Shown here: positions 34,937 through 47,995 of the stretch, in pieces
Numbering within the stretch: the stretch's first letter is position 1
Layout: each line of letters begins with the position of its first letter
Source of the DNA: Agrocybe praecox
Lineage: Eukaryota; Basidiomycota; Agaricomycetes; Agaricales; Agrocybaceae
Direction: 5' to 3'
Length of the DNA stretch: 64,000 bases
Assembly: GCA_964017145.1 (NCBI GenBank)
Contig: OZ024845.1
Location: 1-64,000 of the forward strand
Notes under the pieces: model-generated
Told to the model about the DNA's origin: nothing
The model's database searches: none
Seen by the model: the letters and a program-made list of their open reading frames with translations, nothing else
Program-made: the position numbers and the translations under genes

Positions 34937-37536
34937 GGTAGAGGTCTGATTCTTTTCCACGTCCTGTTGTGCATATTTATACTATAAAGTATAAGCACCA
35001 TATAAGCACCATTCACGATGTCCAACTAGCCTATGCACAGCTCTCATTTCTGGTACCCCCATATTTATGAATGTTATTCGGCAGACATCCTTCGGTTAGT
35101 ATAGTAGGTAGGGTGGTCCTAAGCTAAGCTCGTCTATTTTCCAATATCGCCGCGCTGTAACCTTCTTTTTCTCTCAGGCTGTCATTTTACCAATTTTTGG
35201 CCCGGGCTTGCGAAATTAAAATGATTCTTCTTTTACCCGGAGAAGTTGATTAATATCAAGTCTTCATTCCGCATTAGACAGCAACCTAATAATAGAGCCT
35301 CACGGGAACGTTTACGTTTTGATCAAATGATATGCCAATACCCGATTGCCTAAAAAGATTCGACGCTGGAATCGAGCGGTTCAACAGAGACGCTTCGAAA
35401 TATAATGGTTAACGTTAATTATCCATCCTAAAATCCCAATCCATTGAGTTTCCTTCTAAATCGTCACCTCCGCTGGATGGAGGAATCCATTGCGGCACGA
35501 CCTGTACAGCTTCGTCGAGTGAAGAGTCGGGGGTCGACACAAATGACCTTAGTTGCTAGACAGCCGATATATCTTTATGTTAATAAAAGTGGACAACTAA
35601 GAGTCGGGGGCCGACACAAATGACGTTAATTGCTACACAGCCGACATAACTTTATGTTAATAAATGTAGACAACTTTATAATTAGCCCGAGGAATGTGAT
35701 CTTATGATCTTATCTGGTCCATTTAATGATTATAGCGAAAAGACGAACAAAAGTAGGTATGAGCGCCAGGCGGGTACATGATCGACTGGTACATAGATGT
35801 GTGTAGTCGCTACTACGTTGAGTGTGTTAATACGTGGGCCGTAGTACCAGGTACGCACTCAGGCTCTCCTACGGGATAAGAAGTACTTACTGGTAACTAG
35901 TCCCTACAGGAGACAGATGTAAAGTGTCCTGATTGACAGTGTTCTTGTGTGTATCCGTAGAGTTATTCAGATATCCCGACATTTTCATTCACGAACATGA
36001 TCAAAAAGCGATTAACCAAGCTTTCATGGATCATCTCCAGTGTCTAGACATATAAGTAATTATGTGAAAGCCAAGATCTTTCTGTTCCTTCATTGCTAAG
36101 TAGCCGAGATACCTAACTGCAATGTCGTAATAGATTCAAAACCAATCACCAGGCTAGCTAGCCGTGGTGCCACAGCAAATGTCCCCGTCAGTATCCGCCA
36201 TCTTAGCCTCCTCGGAATGGATTAGTCCAACGTTCTAGCCAGTACAAAACATCTGGATGCTGGAACGGAACCGCCACAAGTTATTAGGTTTAAGAGAGGA
36301 AACAAAGGCTGCGATGCATCTACACTCGATGGATGCTTATTATGCACAAGAAAAGGGAATCGAAACTTCTAAGGGAGTAAAATTAGTCAAAATCAAAACA
36401 CTCTTATAAGGGTCTGTTCTCAATAGAGGCACAAGAAGACGTATGAGCGTCTATCCTGGGTGATTGTGAATTTCAAAGAACTCCGAGAAGAGGAACGTTA
36501 TCGCTATACATTGCAAACCCACCAGGTATTTGAGTATCGATCATCTGATCATTGACCGATGAGAGGGAATCATGTTCTACTGTCGCTCAGAACCGGCCAG
36601 GTTGATATCCTTCACTGCGGAACAAACCATTTACTTCGTATTATTGAGTGAATCCTCGTTCAACGTTCAACATTGGTCGGCTACCTACATAAGTACATGC
36701 AAATTAGAAGGAAAATGTTCGGTGACTACGGACCGACGTTATTGAAGTCGTTCCGATGCAAAGACTTTTACAGGTTCCTGACCTTCAGCACACATAAATA
36801 AATATTTGTCAAAACGATGCTGCAATTGTCCTTGTTCGGTAAATTGCTTCTGTGTTGTAGCTCAAGGGATATCACCCGACGACGGTTAGTTACACCACCG
36901 ACTACGAGTCGGAGGTCCGAGGAATCGAAGCCGTACGACACACAGCTTCGTACGCAGTCTCCAACCGAAAGTCGCTCATTCCAAGTTCTTCAGAAGTCAT
37001 TGCATTGTTCACGGATGTGATTCTGGTCCGGGTATGTTCTATGTCAATGTCAAACTCGGACGAACAAATGTGACGGAGGTCATCAAGTCAACGGTTTGCA
37101 TATCTTATCTAGACATAATGACAATTCGTCATCTGACTTCATTAATCGACGAGCTTTCGCACATTAATGTGTGCGTGTGCTCATTAATTGACAAGCATCC
37201 GGAGGCAGCCAGTCGGTATTCTTAACGTAGAAGATACATGTTCGAATTCAGTCTGAAATAGATAAGATGCGTGATCATACTCTGTTGAACAGATTCCAAA
37301 GTTTAACATAGTACTTAACTGTTCCGATAAACGTAAGTTAAACTGAATAGAGCAACTGGCCTTGGCTGGCAGACTTATACCCGTTCCATAACCGGACAAA
37401 AGGTGGCGCGACGATAAGCAGGGACAGGAAGAATGATTGGGATGGCGGTGATATGCCCCTAACGTGTACCTGATCAGATATATAAAATGTACTAGCTTTC
37501 TTATGTTAACGCGCATTAACCAGTAACAAGTCTGCT
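34937..37536. other. Shared upstream region of the divergent oxygenase pair
   Basis: No gene is seen in these 2.6 kb. The segment holds a 77-bp tandem duplication (35,522-35,674) and a GTTCAACGTTCAACATT motif (about 36,658). It must contain both promoters if each gene is transcribed from its own start. Confidence 0.5.
35522..35674. repeat. 77-bp tandem duplication in the divergent promoter region
   Basis: AAGAGTCGGGGG at 35,522 recurs at 35,599. The two units match except for about ten substitutions and both end with TTATGTTAATAAA followed by GACAACT. The duplicated unit could hold regulatory sites; none is recognised. Confidence 0.85.
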
Positions 37537-40500
37537 ATGACCGATATTAAGTTTGCGCAAGTCCTGTCGATGGGCGCGGATGCGGTTCACCTATCCAGGC
37601 GACCTCCACCTACTGCGCCCACTGGTTATTATGACTGGGAAGTTTCGAGCGATCCTGCAGATGGTAGAAAGGGACACTCGGTCGTCAGCAATCTCATCAA
37701 CTCCGTCGAAACATTCAACTCCAAAGGATCATTCAAACCAGATCCAAGGACCGTGGTGCGTTTCATCCGTGCTGTATGAGCATTGAGTTTGCATATATTT
37801 ACAACGAATTTAGGGAGCATTCTTAGACACCGTCCAGAACCCAACAGCTACTGATGATCGTAAAGGTTTCGTAAGTTTATCCATGGGTTTCCTATGTGTA
37901 CTTTTATTACTCACTAAGTATTCAGTTCGCTGATGGACTCGGCATATTGGCCAAACTCGATCCAAATTCTGACCTAGCAAAGAATATGAACGACACGGTC
38001 ATCAACACACTCTATAACACCGTCCCCCATCCACCGGCTTCCTATCTCAGTCCCGACTTTTCGTACCGACATGCTGACGGCGGTTCCAACAACATCCAGA
38101 CGCCTGACATTGGACGTGCAGGGACACCATACGCGCGTAGCGTCCAAGGCAAGGCTGGGCTGCCTAGATCGTCTTTGCCTGACCCTGGATTGATTTTCGA
38201 CACGATTTTGAAGAGGAAAGGGGTGCGTTAATCATTCCAAAAAAAACAAATTGGTCTGTTATTTTCGGAATTCTGACACATCACGTGCAGAAACAAAATC
38301 ATTCGGGCGGGATGTCGAGCCTGATTTTCGCGTTCGCTTCCATTGTGACGCACTCGCTGTTCCGAACGGACAGCAAGAATATATTTGTCAACAACGCGAG
38401 CTCGTACCTTGATCTCAGTCCCATCTATGGCGACAGTGAGTCTATTCCGCTGGTGCTGGGGTAATGACACTTGATATTTTTCAGATCAAGCTGCGCAAGA
38501 CAAGGTTCGCAACAAGGAGGAAGGACTGGGTCGCCTCTACCCGGACGCGTTCTCGGAAGAGCGTTTGATGTTCCTCCCCCCAGCAACTAGTGTGCTTCTC
38601 GTGCTGTTTAGCCGAAACCACAACGTAGGTTTTTTTCTTTTCTTCGTCGGTCCTCCTGCTCATGAGGTCGACCAGTACATCGCAGACAAGATTCTGAAGA
38701 TCAACGAGCGTAAGAGATGGTCTGACCCTCCACCTGCCGACGCCGAGAAACGTGCTCTTCAAGATGAAGAAATCTTCCAAACTGCCAAGCTTGTCAACTG
38801 CGGTCATTTCATGAGTGCGATCATGGGTGACTATGTCGCTGGATTCCTTGGTGCTTCCGAGGGTTGCAATTGGAACATGAACGCGTTCGATGTACAAGTA
38901 ATTCACTATCCTCATACCTCTTTTTCTAACGCCATACTTTGTAGGAAATTAACGGCAAGGACCTCAAAGTGTCCCGTGGTCAAGGCAATCATGTCAGCGT
39001 CGAGTTCAATATTCTATACAGGGTAAGTTTCCCTCTATTTTATCAACATTTAGGACTTATGCCGTCGCATAGTGGCATGCCACCGTATCTGACAGGGACG
39101 AGAAGTGGACCGAGGAAGTATTCCGAAAAGCGTTCGGTAACAAACCATTTGACCAGGTATGTGCTTTTCATGCTCTTACGACCCGAGCTCTGACATCTTC
39201 ATTTCTACGTAGTTGTCTCTCGCAGACCTGGGCACTGTAGCCAGCGTCTTCGCCGCTGTTGATTCTAACCCTGCGAAGCGAACCTTTGCTGGGTGCGTTC
39301 GAATAACCTAACCTAACTTGCAGCTGTTTTCGATCATTTACTGAAAAATTATGTAGCCTCAAGCGTGGTTCAGACGGCAAATTCTCTGACGATGATCTGG
39401 CCGACATACTTAAGATGGCGACAGAAACCCCCGCAGGTGCCTTCCGTGGTCAAGGAACACCTCCAGTTCTGCGTTTAGTGGAGATTATGGGCATCGAGCA
39501 GTCGAGGCAGTGGGGTCTGTGTACAATGAACGAATTCAGGAAGTTCCTCGGCTTGAGGCGTGCGTTTTCATTCTGGTCCTTCTATAATTCGTTTTTTAAA
39601 TACTATCTAACAGAGTTCGAGACTTTCGAAGAGTGGAACCCGGACCCAGAGATTGCGGTGCATTCTGATGTTCTCTTTCAAATTTCAACGTGTTGAATCA
39701 TCTCTCTATAATATAGGGAGCCGCTCGTTGCTTGTATGGACACATCAGTAACTTGGAACTCTATGTATGTTTTTTCCGCACATTGTACGATCTCATGTTT
39801 GTTTATAAGCCGTTCATAGACTGGACTTCAAGCCGAATCCACCATGCCACTTACAGACGGTTCGCGCTTCGCCTGTGGATACACGGTATGCCTTGTAGTT
39901 TCGAATCTTCACCATTATAATTCAATTTATTTTACAACAGACAACTCGTGCCGTCCTCGGTGACGCAATCGCCCTTGTTCGTGGCGATCGTTTCTACACA
40001 ACCGACTTTACACGTACGTTCTTCCATTTACACGTTTACCTAGACATGTACATATTCATAATGAATAAACCAGCCACGAATCTTACCACCTGGGGATTCC
40101 ATGACTGCCAGAGGGACATGGACAACGGAGGCGAAGGTGGTGAGAGTAAGTAATTCTCAGAATTCTTTTCCTTATATTCCAATTAACTTCTTAATTTTGT
40201 AGTCCCAAAACTTATTTTGAGGCATCTCCCGCGTCATTTCGAATTCGTATGTCGTCTTTTATTCGGTCAAGCTATATTTTTCTGATGATTATATATTCTA
40301 GAACTCTATATACGCCCTTTTCCCATTCTTTACCCCAGACCACATGCGGGAAAGCTTGACTCGTCGTGGTTTGCAAGCCAAATATAGCCTTGATGCACCA
40401 GTAACCATCGAGGCAAAAATTTTGAATACAGTGGCTGCAATCAAGACTGCCTTCAGTGATCCTGCAAAATTCAAAGTTTTATACGCGAAAGATGGCTACG

Positions 40501-42257
40501 GTTCTGCTCTACTGTTTGATGACCGCGCGCAGTGCGTAATCGAAGCTCTCAATGGAGTGTGCTTACAATATTGATGCTCTAATTTGAATTGTATAGGCAC
40601 GACAGGGATCGTGCATTAATTATGCACTCAGTATTCCCCGACAAGGAATCCATGCTTGACCTCTCCAATTTTTTCGCTGATTGCGTGAAGAAGAAGATTG
40701 AATCTCGTTCTTGGTCGTACGTTAAATTTCTCCGTGTTCGTGTTCGTGTTCGTGTTCACTTTACGTTTGATTTCACTAAAGTTACCCCGGCCTCGCTGGA
40801 AGATACGTCGATATCGTGAAGCAGGTCATTTATCCTGCAGCCGCCCATGTAGCTGCGGACAAGTTGGTATGCCCATATTCATACATTTTCGTGGCTTTCA
40901 ATTCATGGCTAACTCTGTTAAATTCGCAGACCGGCGTCTCTCTTAAGACGGACGAGAACCCTACTGGCCTCTTTACGGAACTTGAGTTCTTCGAGATGTT
41001 GGGTACATTGGTAAGTTTATTCGACAGTCACTTATCTTACATGATGCCTCATGTGCATTGTCTTTAGTTCACGTCAGTGCACTATCCCCGTTACGATACT
41101 TCCTAAAGGTTAAGCTTCATCACTCACCCGCACCATACTATAGGGCTACATTCCTTTCATTTGATAACAAAGAATATAGCTTTGCTCTTCGCGAAGCTGC
41201 AGCTAAAGCTGGTCTGATCATCAGCGCGCTCACCGCGCAGTCTATTATCAAAGCATCCCCATCATCTGCACCCGTATGACTTTTTCACCACCGTTCTTGC
41301 TCCCGCCTTACTCACATTTATCTCTTATAATAGAACTTTATCGGTCACGTAGCATCCAGCGTCTCCTCTCTTATTTGGCCGGTTACAAACGAGCCATGGT
41401 ATCCTGTTATTAGCCGTTTGAGTGCATCCGGTCGGCCTCTCGAGCAACTAGTCGGGAACATAACCGCTGTCACCGTTGGAGCGTCGGCAAATCACGCACA
41501 TACAACTGTGAATGCAATTGATTTCTACCTCTCGGAAGCTAGGAAGAAAGAAAGAGATCACATCGTTCAATTGGTCAAGAAAAATGATGCAGAAAGCGAG
41601 GCTTTGTTGATTGGATATGTTAGCGAGGCGATGCGTGCGTGATTCTCTTTTCAACTTCCAATTATCGTGGTTTGACGATTCTTTTCGACGCTTATAGGTC
41701 TCCAGCCACAATACGATAGCATATGGCGTGGATCCCAAGTCGACACCGTCATCGACGCAGGTCAGGGACTGCCTGCCGTTGAGATCAAAGTCGGCGATCA
41801 CGTTCGCGGCAACTTCCGCAAGGCACATAAAAACGTATGCATTGGGTTGGTTAAGTTCCCTGAAAAAGATAGCTTATATTTGCTTGTGTAGCAAATTGAT
41901 TTCCCAGATCCATTGACTGTCAACCCCCTTCGCCCACCCAGTGCTTACGATACTATCAACGGCTCCGGCTTCCACGCCTGTTCCGGTGTGAGCTACGCCA
42001 AAAAGAGTATTGCCGAAGCTCTCAAAGTAGTCTTCAGCCTTAAGAATGTCCGTCGGGCACCTGGAGACGCCGGTAATCTGAAGAGGATCACAGAGATTCT
42101 GCACGAATCAGAAACGGACTTATTTGTGCAGAGAAATGGAACGGTCAAGGCTTGGCCGGATTCGATGCATATAGTGGTAAGCTGGAAATATACAATACAC
42201 TTATGTGTGTGAGGGTACACCGCTGATCTTCCATTTTTTCACTAGTACGATGCCTAA
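37537..42257 (+). CDS. ppo: Psi-producing oxygenase (fatty-acid dioxygenase-P450 fusion), copy 2
   Basis: Twenty-six exons were spliced by eye: 37537-37755, 37814-37870, 37926-38222, 38291-38435, 38485-38624, 38667-38897, 38945-39022, 39073-39156, 39213-39292, 39357-39559, 39614-39657, 39717-39764, 39820-39885, 39941-40013, 40074-40145, 40203-40246, 40302-40531, 40597-40716, 40782-40866, 40930-41010, 41068-41072, 41144-41273, 41334-41634, 41698-41834, 41892-42176, 42246-42257. They sum to 1,089 codons, close to the ~1,080 residues usual for PpoA-type enzymes. The distal THSLF, the YRWH catalytic Tyr/His, SANHAH, and the P450 Cys in GFHACSG are all present. Against copy 1 the Cys neighbourhood differs (HAC-S versus HLC-I), so isomerase activity may differ. 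The first exon is almost identical to copy 1. Confidence 0.93.
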
Positions 42258-42936
42258 GGACGTTTTCCGCTATGCTATATTGTGTTATTTTGACATCAAT
42301 CTATTTTCGTAAATAAAACAATTGAAGTGTTTGAATACGTTTGAGTCATTTTCCAATGTTAAATGATTCATTAGTGTTAGGCTGAGCCTAGGCTGGCCGA
42401 AGTTTTAAAAACTGGAGTGTGTATGTAGAGCTCTATCGCCGCTGAGTCGGCAATTCAAATACCCCTATGCTAACGATTGATTGTAATTTTATTTATGTCT
42501 AAGTTCGACAGCTGCAATTCTTCTCTTTTGATATAAACGAAGACTAGCTCAAACATAACAGATATCTATTAATAAGTATAACAGAGGGGTTCAAAATGGT
42601 TCGCAAAACTTTGAGCGATGCTGGAGGAAATGGTTGGGTAAACTTATACGGACACAAGGCAAATCATTGTTTTGTTGAGTCGGGAGTGGAAGGACTTTCG
42701 CCAGTTTATTCTGACGGTCTTCCGTACGTAATGAAATTATGAGTCAAATACCCGGTCCAATGCAAAATCCGGATTTGCAGGACCGAATAGAAGGACTATG
42801 GAACTCAATTGTCATGAAACTCACTGTCCTCGCTTCCTAAATTCCAATTTAACTATAGCTTTATGCTACATTATATAAAGTCGTCGCAAACAGGAAGCGA
42901 AGGATAAGAATTTTTGTTCTTTGTCCCTCTAATCTA

Positions 42937-45623
42937 ATGACTCGCTTCAAATTCTTCACTTTGCTCTCTGCTTTTTTCATTGCACAAGCGTCTGCTTCTC
43001 TGGGACCTATTTCAACCCTCGATATCGGAAATGCAAATATATCACCAGATGGATTCACTCGTAGCGCGGTCCTTGCTGGCGGAACGTTTCCTGGACCTGT
43101 TATCACGGGAAAACAGGTGCCCTTTGTCTAGCTTAACGCGTGAGATTCACAGTTTTCTCAACCTTTACACAGGGCGACAGCTTCCGTATCAATGTGGTTA
43201 ATGGTTTGACGGACGTTACAATGGACAAAACGACCAGTATTGTATGACTTCGATCATTTGGACAGCCCAAGAATCAGCGCTTAATTGGTTTTCTATCTAT
43301 AGCACTGGCATGGCCTCTTCCAAAACGGATCGGCGTGGGCAGATGGTCCATCTATGGTTACTCAGTGTCCCATTGCCCCGAACAATTCGTTCTCCTACGA
43401 GTTCGCCGTGCCAAATCAAGCTGGTACATATTGGTACCATTCCCACTTGCGTAAGGAAACACGTTGTTTTACATTGAAACGGCGATGATAACTGTGACCA
43501 TAGTGGATCAATATTGCGACGGATTGCGAGGGGCGTTCGTTGTATACGATCCTAAGGACCCATACCTTAACCTCTACGATATTGATAATGGTAAGCAGCC
43601 ATGCGGCTCACTTTAATCTCGCATTATGTACTAAATAGTTCGTTGGTATCCAGAGGATACAATTATTACCCTTGCCGATTGGTGAGTGTATAATTCGTTG
43701 TTTTCCACATTCGTTTACTTATCGCCAACATAGGTATCGTAAGTCAAAATTATAAAGCAATGTACCATGGCGATACTCATCGGCCGCCTTATTTTAGACA
43801 TTCCTTCACCGCAGGAAGGCATTATTCCGTAAGAGTTTTCATACATCTGACCTTCTCTTGTGCATGATTAACTAACTTCGATTGTAGATCATTTGATTCA
43901 GTCCTAATCAACGGCAAAGGACGTTACCGCGGAGGCCCATCAACGCCACTGGCTGTTATTAACGTTATACCCGGGAAAAGGTGAGTTTTTAAACGGCGAA
44001 AAAACACTTGGTTACTAAATACCTCTACCTAGATATCGCTTCCGTCTAATTTCCATCTCCTGCGATCCCAACTTCATATTTTCCATCGACGGTCACAAGC
44101 TGACGATCATCGAGGCTGATGGCGAGAACGTACAACCTCTCGTCGTTGACTCAATTCAGATATATGCCGCACAGAGATATTCATTTGTCGTACGTGCATT
44201 TATTTTATATTTTGATCTGGCTCTCAGGACATGTCATCAAACTAGCTCAACGCGAACCAACCTATCAATAACTACTGTGAGTTGCGGCTATATAATTTTC
44301 GTATATCTAACATTTACATTCAAAATTTACTTGGGTAGGGATTCGATCCAATCCGGCCAGTCCGGGCAGCCTTCTGAATCAGGGGTTCCTGGGAGGCATA
44401 AACTCTGCTATTCTTAGGTACTCGGGCGCTCCCATAACTGATCCAGGTTTTAAGTTACTTGCTCCCCTCTCTATATCGCCCTTACGGGAAACGGACCTAC
44501 ACGTGAGAAATATCACACTGCTGCATTATATTTCTGAGCTGATGTCGAGCCGCTTAGCCACTTACGAACCCAGCTGCTGTGAGTCGCATAATGCTCATCG
44601 AATAAAGATGAATTGACTTTTTACTGATCGTAGCCTGGCCGTCCATCTGCCGATGGCGCGGATGTAAAAATCCCCCTGCAAATAGGGGTCGTGAGTAATA
44701 TCAAATTCCTTTTCGCGCTTTTGTCTCAAAAGCGAATACCTTCAGGATCCCCTCTCCTTAAAGTTCACGTTGAACGGAGTGCCCTTCGTCTCACCAACTG
44801 TCCCTGTTCTTCTGCAGATTCTCAGTGGATCTTCGGATGCTGGTAAATCTCTTTTTAATCTTAGACGCCCTGGATAGTTTATTATGATAACTCTCGCAGC
44901 TTCCCTTCTCCCACAAGACTCCCTATATAGTCTCCCTCCTAACAAGGTTATCGAGATCACTTTTACTGTTGGACTTTTGCCCACTTTGGCGGGTGCGCCT
45001 GTAAGTCTTTAAATTTAAAATCTAACATGCTATCTAGTCAATATTCACATACGCTTTTAGCATCCCTTCCATCTTCACGGAGTGAGTTACAGTATACGTC
45101 GATGGTCGCATCTTACCTGACCCAAATTGTGTGTAGCACACTTTTAGCGTCGTGCAAAGCGCTGGTAATCCCACTTTCAACTACGCAAACCCAGTACGCC
45201 GTGATACCGTCAATACTGGCTTCATCGGAGACCAAACCACCATTCGCTTTGTCACGGACAACTCTGGGCCTTGGTTCCTCCACTGGTACGAGACATTGAA
45301 TATATTCTCAGCCCAATAGATCATTACTTAGTGCCTTGCAGCCATATTGACTGGCATTTGACCTTGTAAGTAATTGATGAAGTCGTGTGAGCCATCTATC
45401 TGATGTCTCGCTCTCGTTTTAGAGGACTGGCAGTTGTCATGGTTGAAGACTTTCCACGTATCTCTGCTGCTAAACCAAACATTCCCGGTACGTCAATACT
45501 GTGCAATGAAACCTTAATTGAGGTACTGAAAATCTATTCATCGACAATGTAGCTGCATGGGATGCTCTGTGTCCAATATATGATAATCTGACCCAATTTG
45601 ATAAGGGTCATTTCACGCGTTGA
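42937..45623 (+). CDS. lac: Laccase (multicopper phenol oxidase), secreted
   Basis: The enzyme oxidises phenols with reduction of oxygen to water and is used extracellularly in lignin breakdown, pigmentation or detoxification. It has a signal peptide ([20 protein letters not shown]). All four copper motifs are present: HWHG (43303-43314), YWYHSHL (ending near 43446), HPFHLHGH (from 45061, split by an intron after HLHG) and HCHIDWHL, whose Cys codon is split by the intron 45296-45341. About 19 introns can be placed, and the reading frame stays open across them to a stop at 45623 (KGHFTR end). The residue after the HCHIDWHL motif is Thr, with Leu and Gly following. The gene lies 680 bp downstream of the second oxygenase gene on the same strand. 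No truncation was seen. Confidence 0.93.
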
Positions 45624-47995
45624 TAATTGTGTTGTGGGGTTTGTGAACCGGACAAAGCACAATTTGTTCGGGTTCTATTTGGAGCGAGAACCATCGCTTG
45701 CACTGCCAGCTGTTTTCGCATTCTATATATATCCATATGGCCTATCGCCACTTGGATTTTCGACCCACAGTAACTCATACCCCTCCCAACTGGGCATGCA
45801 TTTTTTTCCCCACCTCATTTAATTTCGTCTTGACCCGTTTGTCAATCACCTTCGTAGTTATGTCACTCCACCCTCACCACTTTCCAAGTTTCTTTTCTTT
45901 TTCATTAGTTACATGTACATGCAGTTCCGGCTTGAGCTGGGCCGGTGGGTGCTGTTGGCGTTCGTTTTCGGCACCCACCGTCCTGCGAAAGAGACCTGGT
46001 AACCCAATATATCCATTGTTCGCAAACGAGTACCAAAATATATTATACAAAACAGTATTGGTTTCGTTGCAGTGACGAAACAAGAATAATCTTTCATGAA
46101 TTGTGTGTTGCGTGGGCATCTATGATCTGAGCTGTCGGAATTTGTGGAAGTTACTTACTTGTGCTGCTATGTAAGCTTGATTGCGTGGTTATACTTAAAG
46201 CACCGGCAAAAAGAGCATGTGATATGGCTTCGCGTCGATTGTTGAAGCTATAGCGGACTTTAAAATATTGACATATTATCCCAGGATCTCTGTGATTCTC
46301 TCTTCGTTCCTTGTTGCCCACTACGTTCACTACTATCATCATCGAAATCATTTTGCGCATTAATTTAGACTTACATCCCAACGAACTTTGGCTGTATCAC
46401 ATCGAATTATATCATACCAAAGTATGCATCCCACTGTTCCTTAACCACTAATTCCCATTTGACGTACTTTGTGTCGCCTTAGTATTATCACATTATGTTT
46501 TCTTCACATCAGTCTTCCACAGAATCCCCCATCTCAGCTCCTCGCATGAGCACAGTCAAACTCCCTTTCGAGGACACCTGCGACGTCCTAGTAGCGCGAA
46601 GCATGACTCTTGAGCCCGGACCGGGAGACTCTATTCCTACAGGCCTATTGTTTATGCCCACGGTCGAGAGAAAGGCACATACTTTGTTCGTTGCCACCCA
46701 AGCAAGCAACGTTCACCCAGCTACTACCCAACTCTCCGCTCTCTCTCTCTCTCATGCAAGCCAGGAGCAATTCTATACCCTACCATTCCTTCCTCACCTA
46801 AAATCTTTCTCATGGTAACACACACCCCAACGATACATGTATCGGCAATACCTCACACAATCAAGATAAAACGACTACGGGTGTCAAGCTCTTGGCTATC
46901 TGACCAATCGATGCGACCGTACTCTACCGATGGATAACCCATCGGTTTACATTTCTGTTACTCCATCAGTATTCCTCCTTACGACGACGGGGCCCAGGAA
47001 GGCTCATCTGGAGCATAAAGAATTGACGACATCCCCCATCCCTCCCATACCACATTGTTCACTTTCTTACTATTCTTGTCATCGTTCGCGACGTCACTAT
47101 TATCATTACCATTGTCAACGATCCCACAAGAACATCGTCCCCATCGATATGCTCAAGATATGCTTTACTCCTCGAGCGCGGTACCTATATCAACTATTGT
47201 ATTTTCTTCTTTCCTTTTCGCCGATTTATACACGATTTTCGGTGTTTTGTACCTGTACACTCTCATTTGAACCGACCATACCCCCTATTTCGCTACATTT
47301 GTGAGTACGACACGTTCTAGACTCTAGTGTCAGACTGTCAGTTTGGATTAGCCCCGACTGTGTAGCCGCGTCGGCGTGGCCTAATCTCGGTCAAATGTAT
47401 CCTTCACTCCCACATTAGTGCTTTTCTGGTGGGTTATCACCCACGGTTTTCACGGTTGATCAACTTTTCCTTTCATGTTCTCGCGACGATCATGATTTTA
47501 TGGGAACCTCTCTGGTCTGCATATGTGGTTCGGTATTTTCATACCATCCGTCTGAAGATCATGTAAAGAACCACATCCCCCGATTCGATGATATTTCGAT
47601 GTGGGTCAGGTCTTCTAGGCTAATCATGATGACAACCTTTTTGTTTTCAACAAGGCTCGTTTGTTTCTTTTCTAGCTTGGCCTCGATAAGATATGGACGT
47701 GTGCGACTCGAACTATTCCTGGAATGGACACTCCTGCGGTGGTTATAATTACATAGAGCGAAGCGCATTCTTGCGCGACGCGTCGTGAAAGAATTTGACG
47801 TTCCCCATGGACAATACCACACAAAAACCTCCCATTAGTGACATGCAATTTTCCAAATATGTTTATTTGATCCATTAAAATGTGTTCCCGTGTAGTTAAC
47901 AAAGGTGAGCGTCGAAAAAGATAGAAAAAGAACCTAAGCTGATGTTAAGCTTGAAGTACTATCGATATCAATCAAAGGTCGCAGAATACTGTGTC
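45624..47995. other. No gene seen
   Basis: Short open frames (for example 46,495-46,818 and 46,930-47,304) do not read like conserved proteins, and no splicing joins them. Pyrimidine-rich patches occur at about 46,690-46,810 and 47,030-47,290. Confidence 0.4.

Noticed and set aside
39301..39320. CCTAACCTAAC string as interstitial telomere repeat
   Set aside because: It is only two degenerate units inside an oxygenase intron with no element boundary.
46495..46818. 107-codon plus-strand frame
   Set aside because: The N-terminal part looks mildly protein-like, but the frame ends in simple CT sequence and no intron or family supports it.
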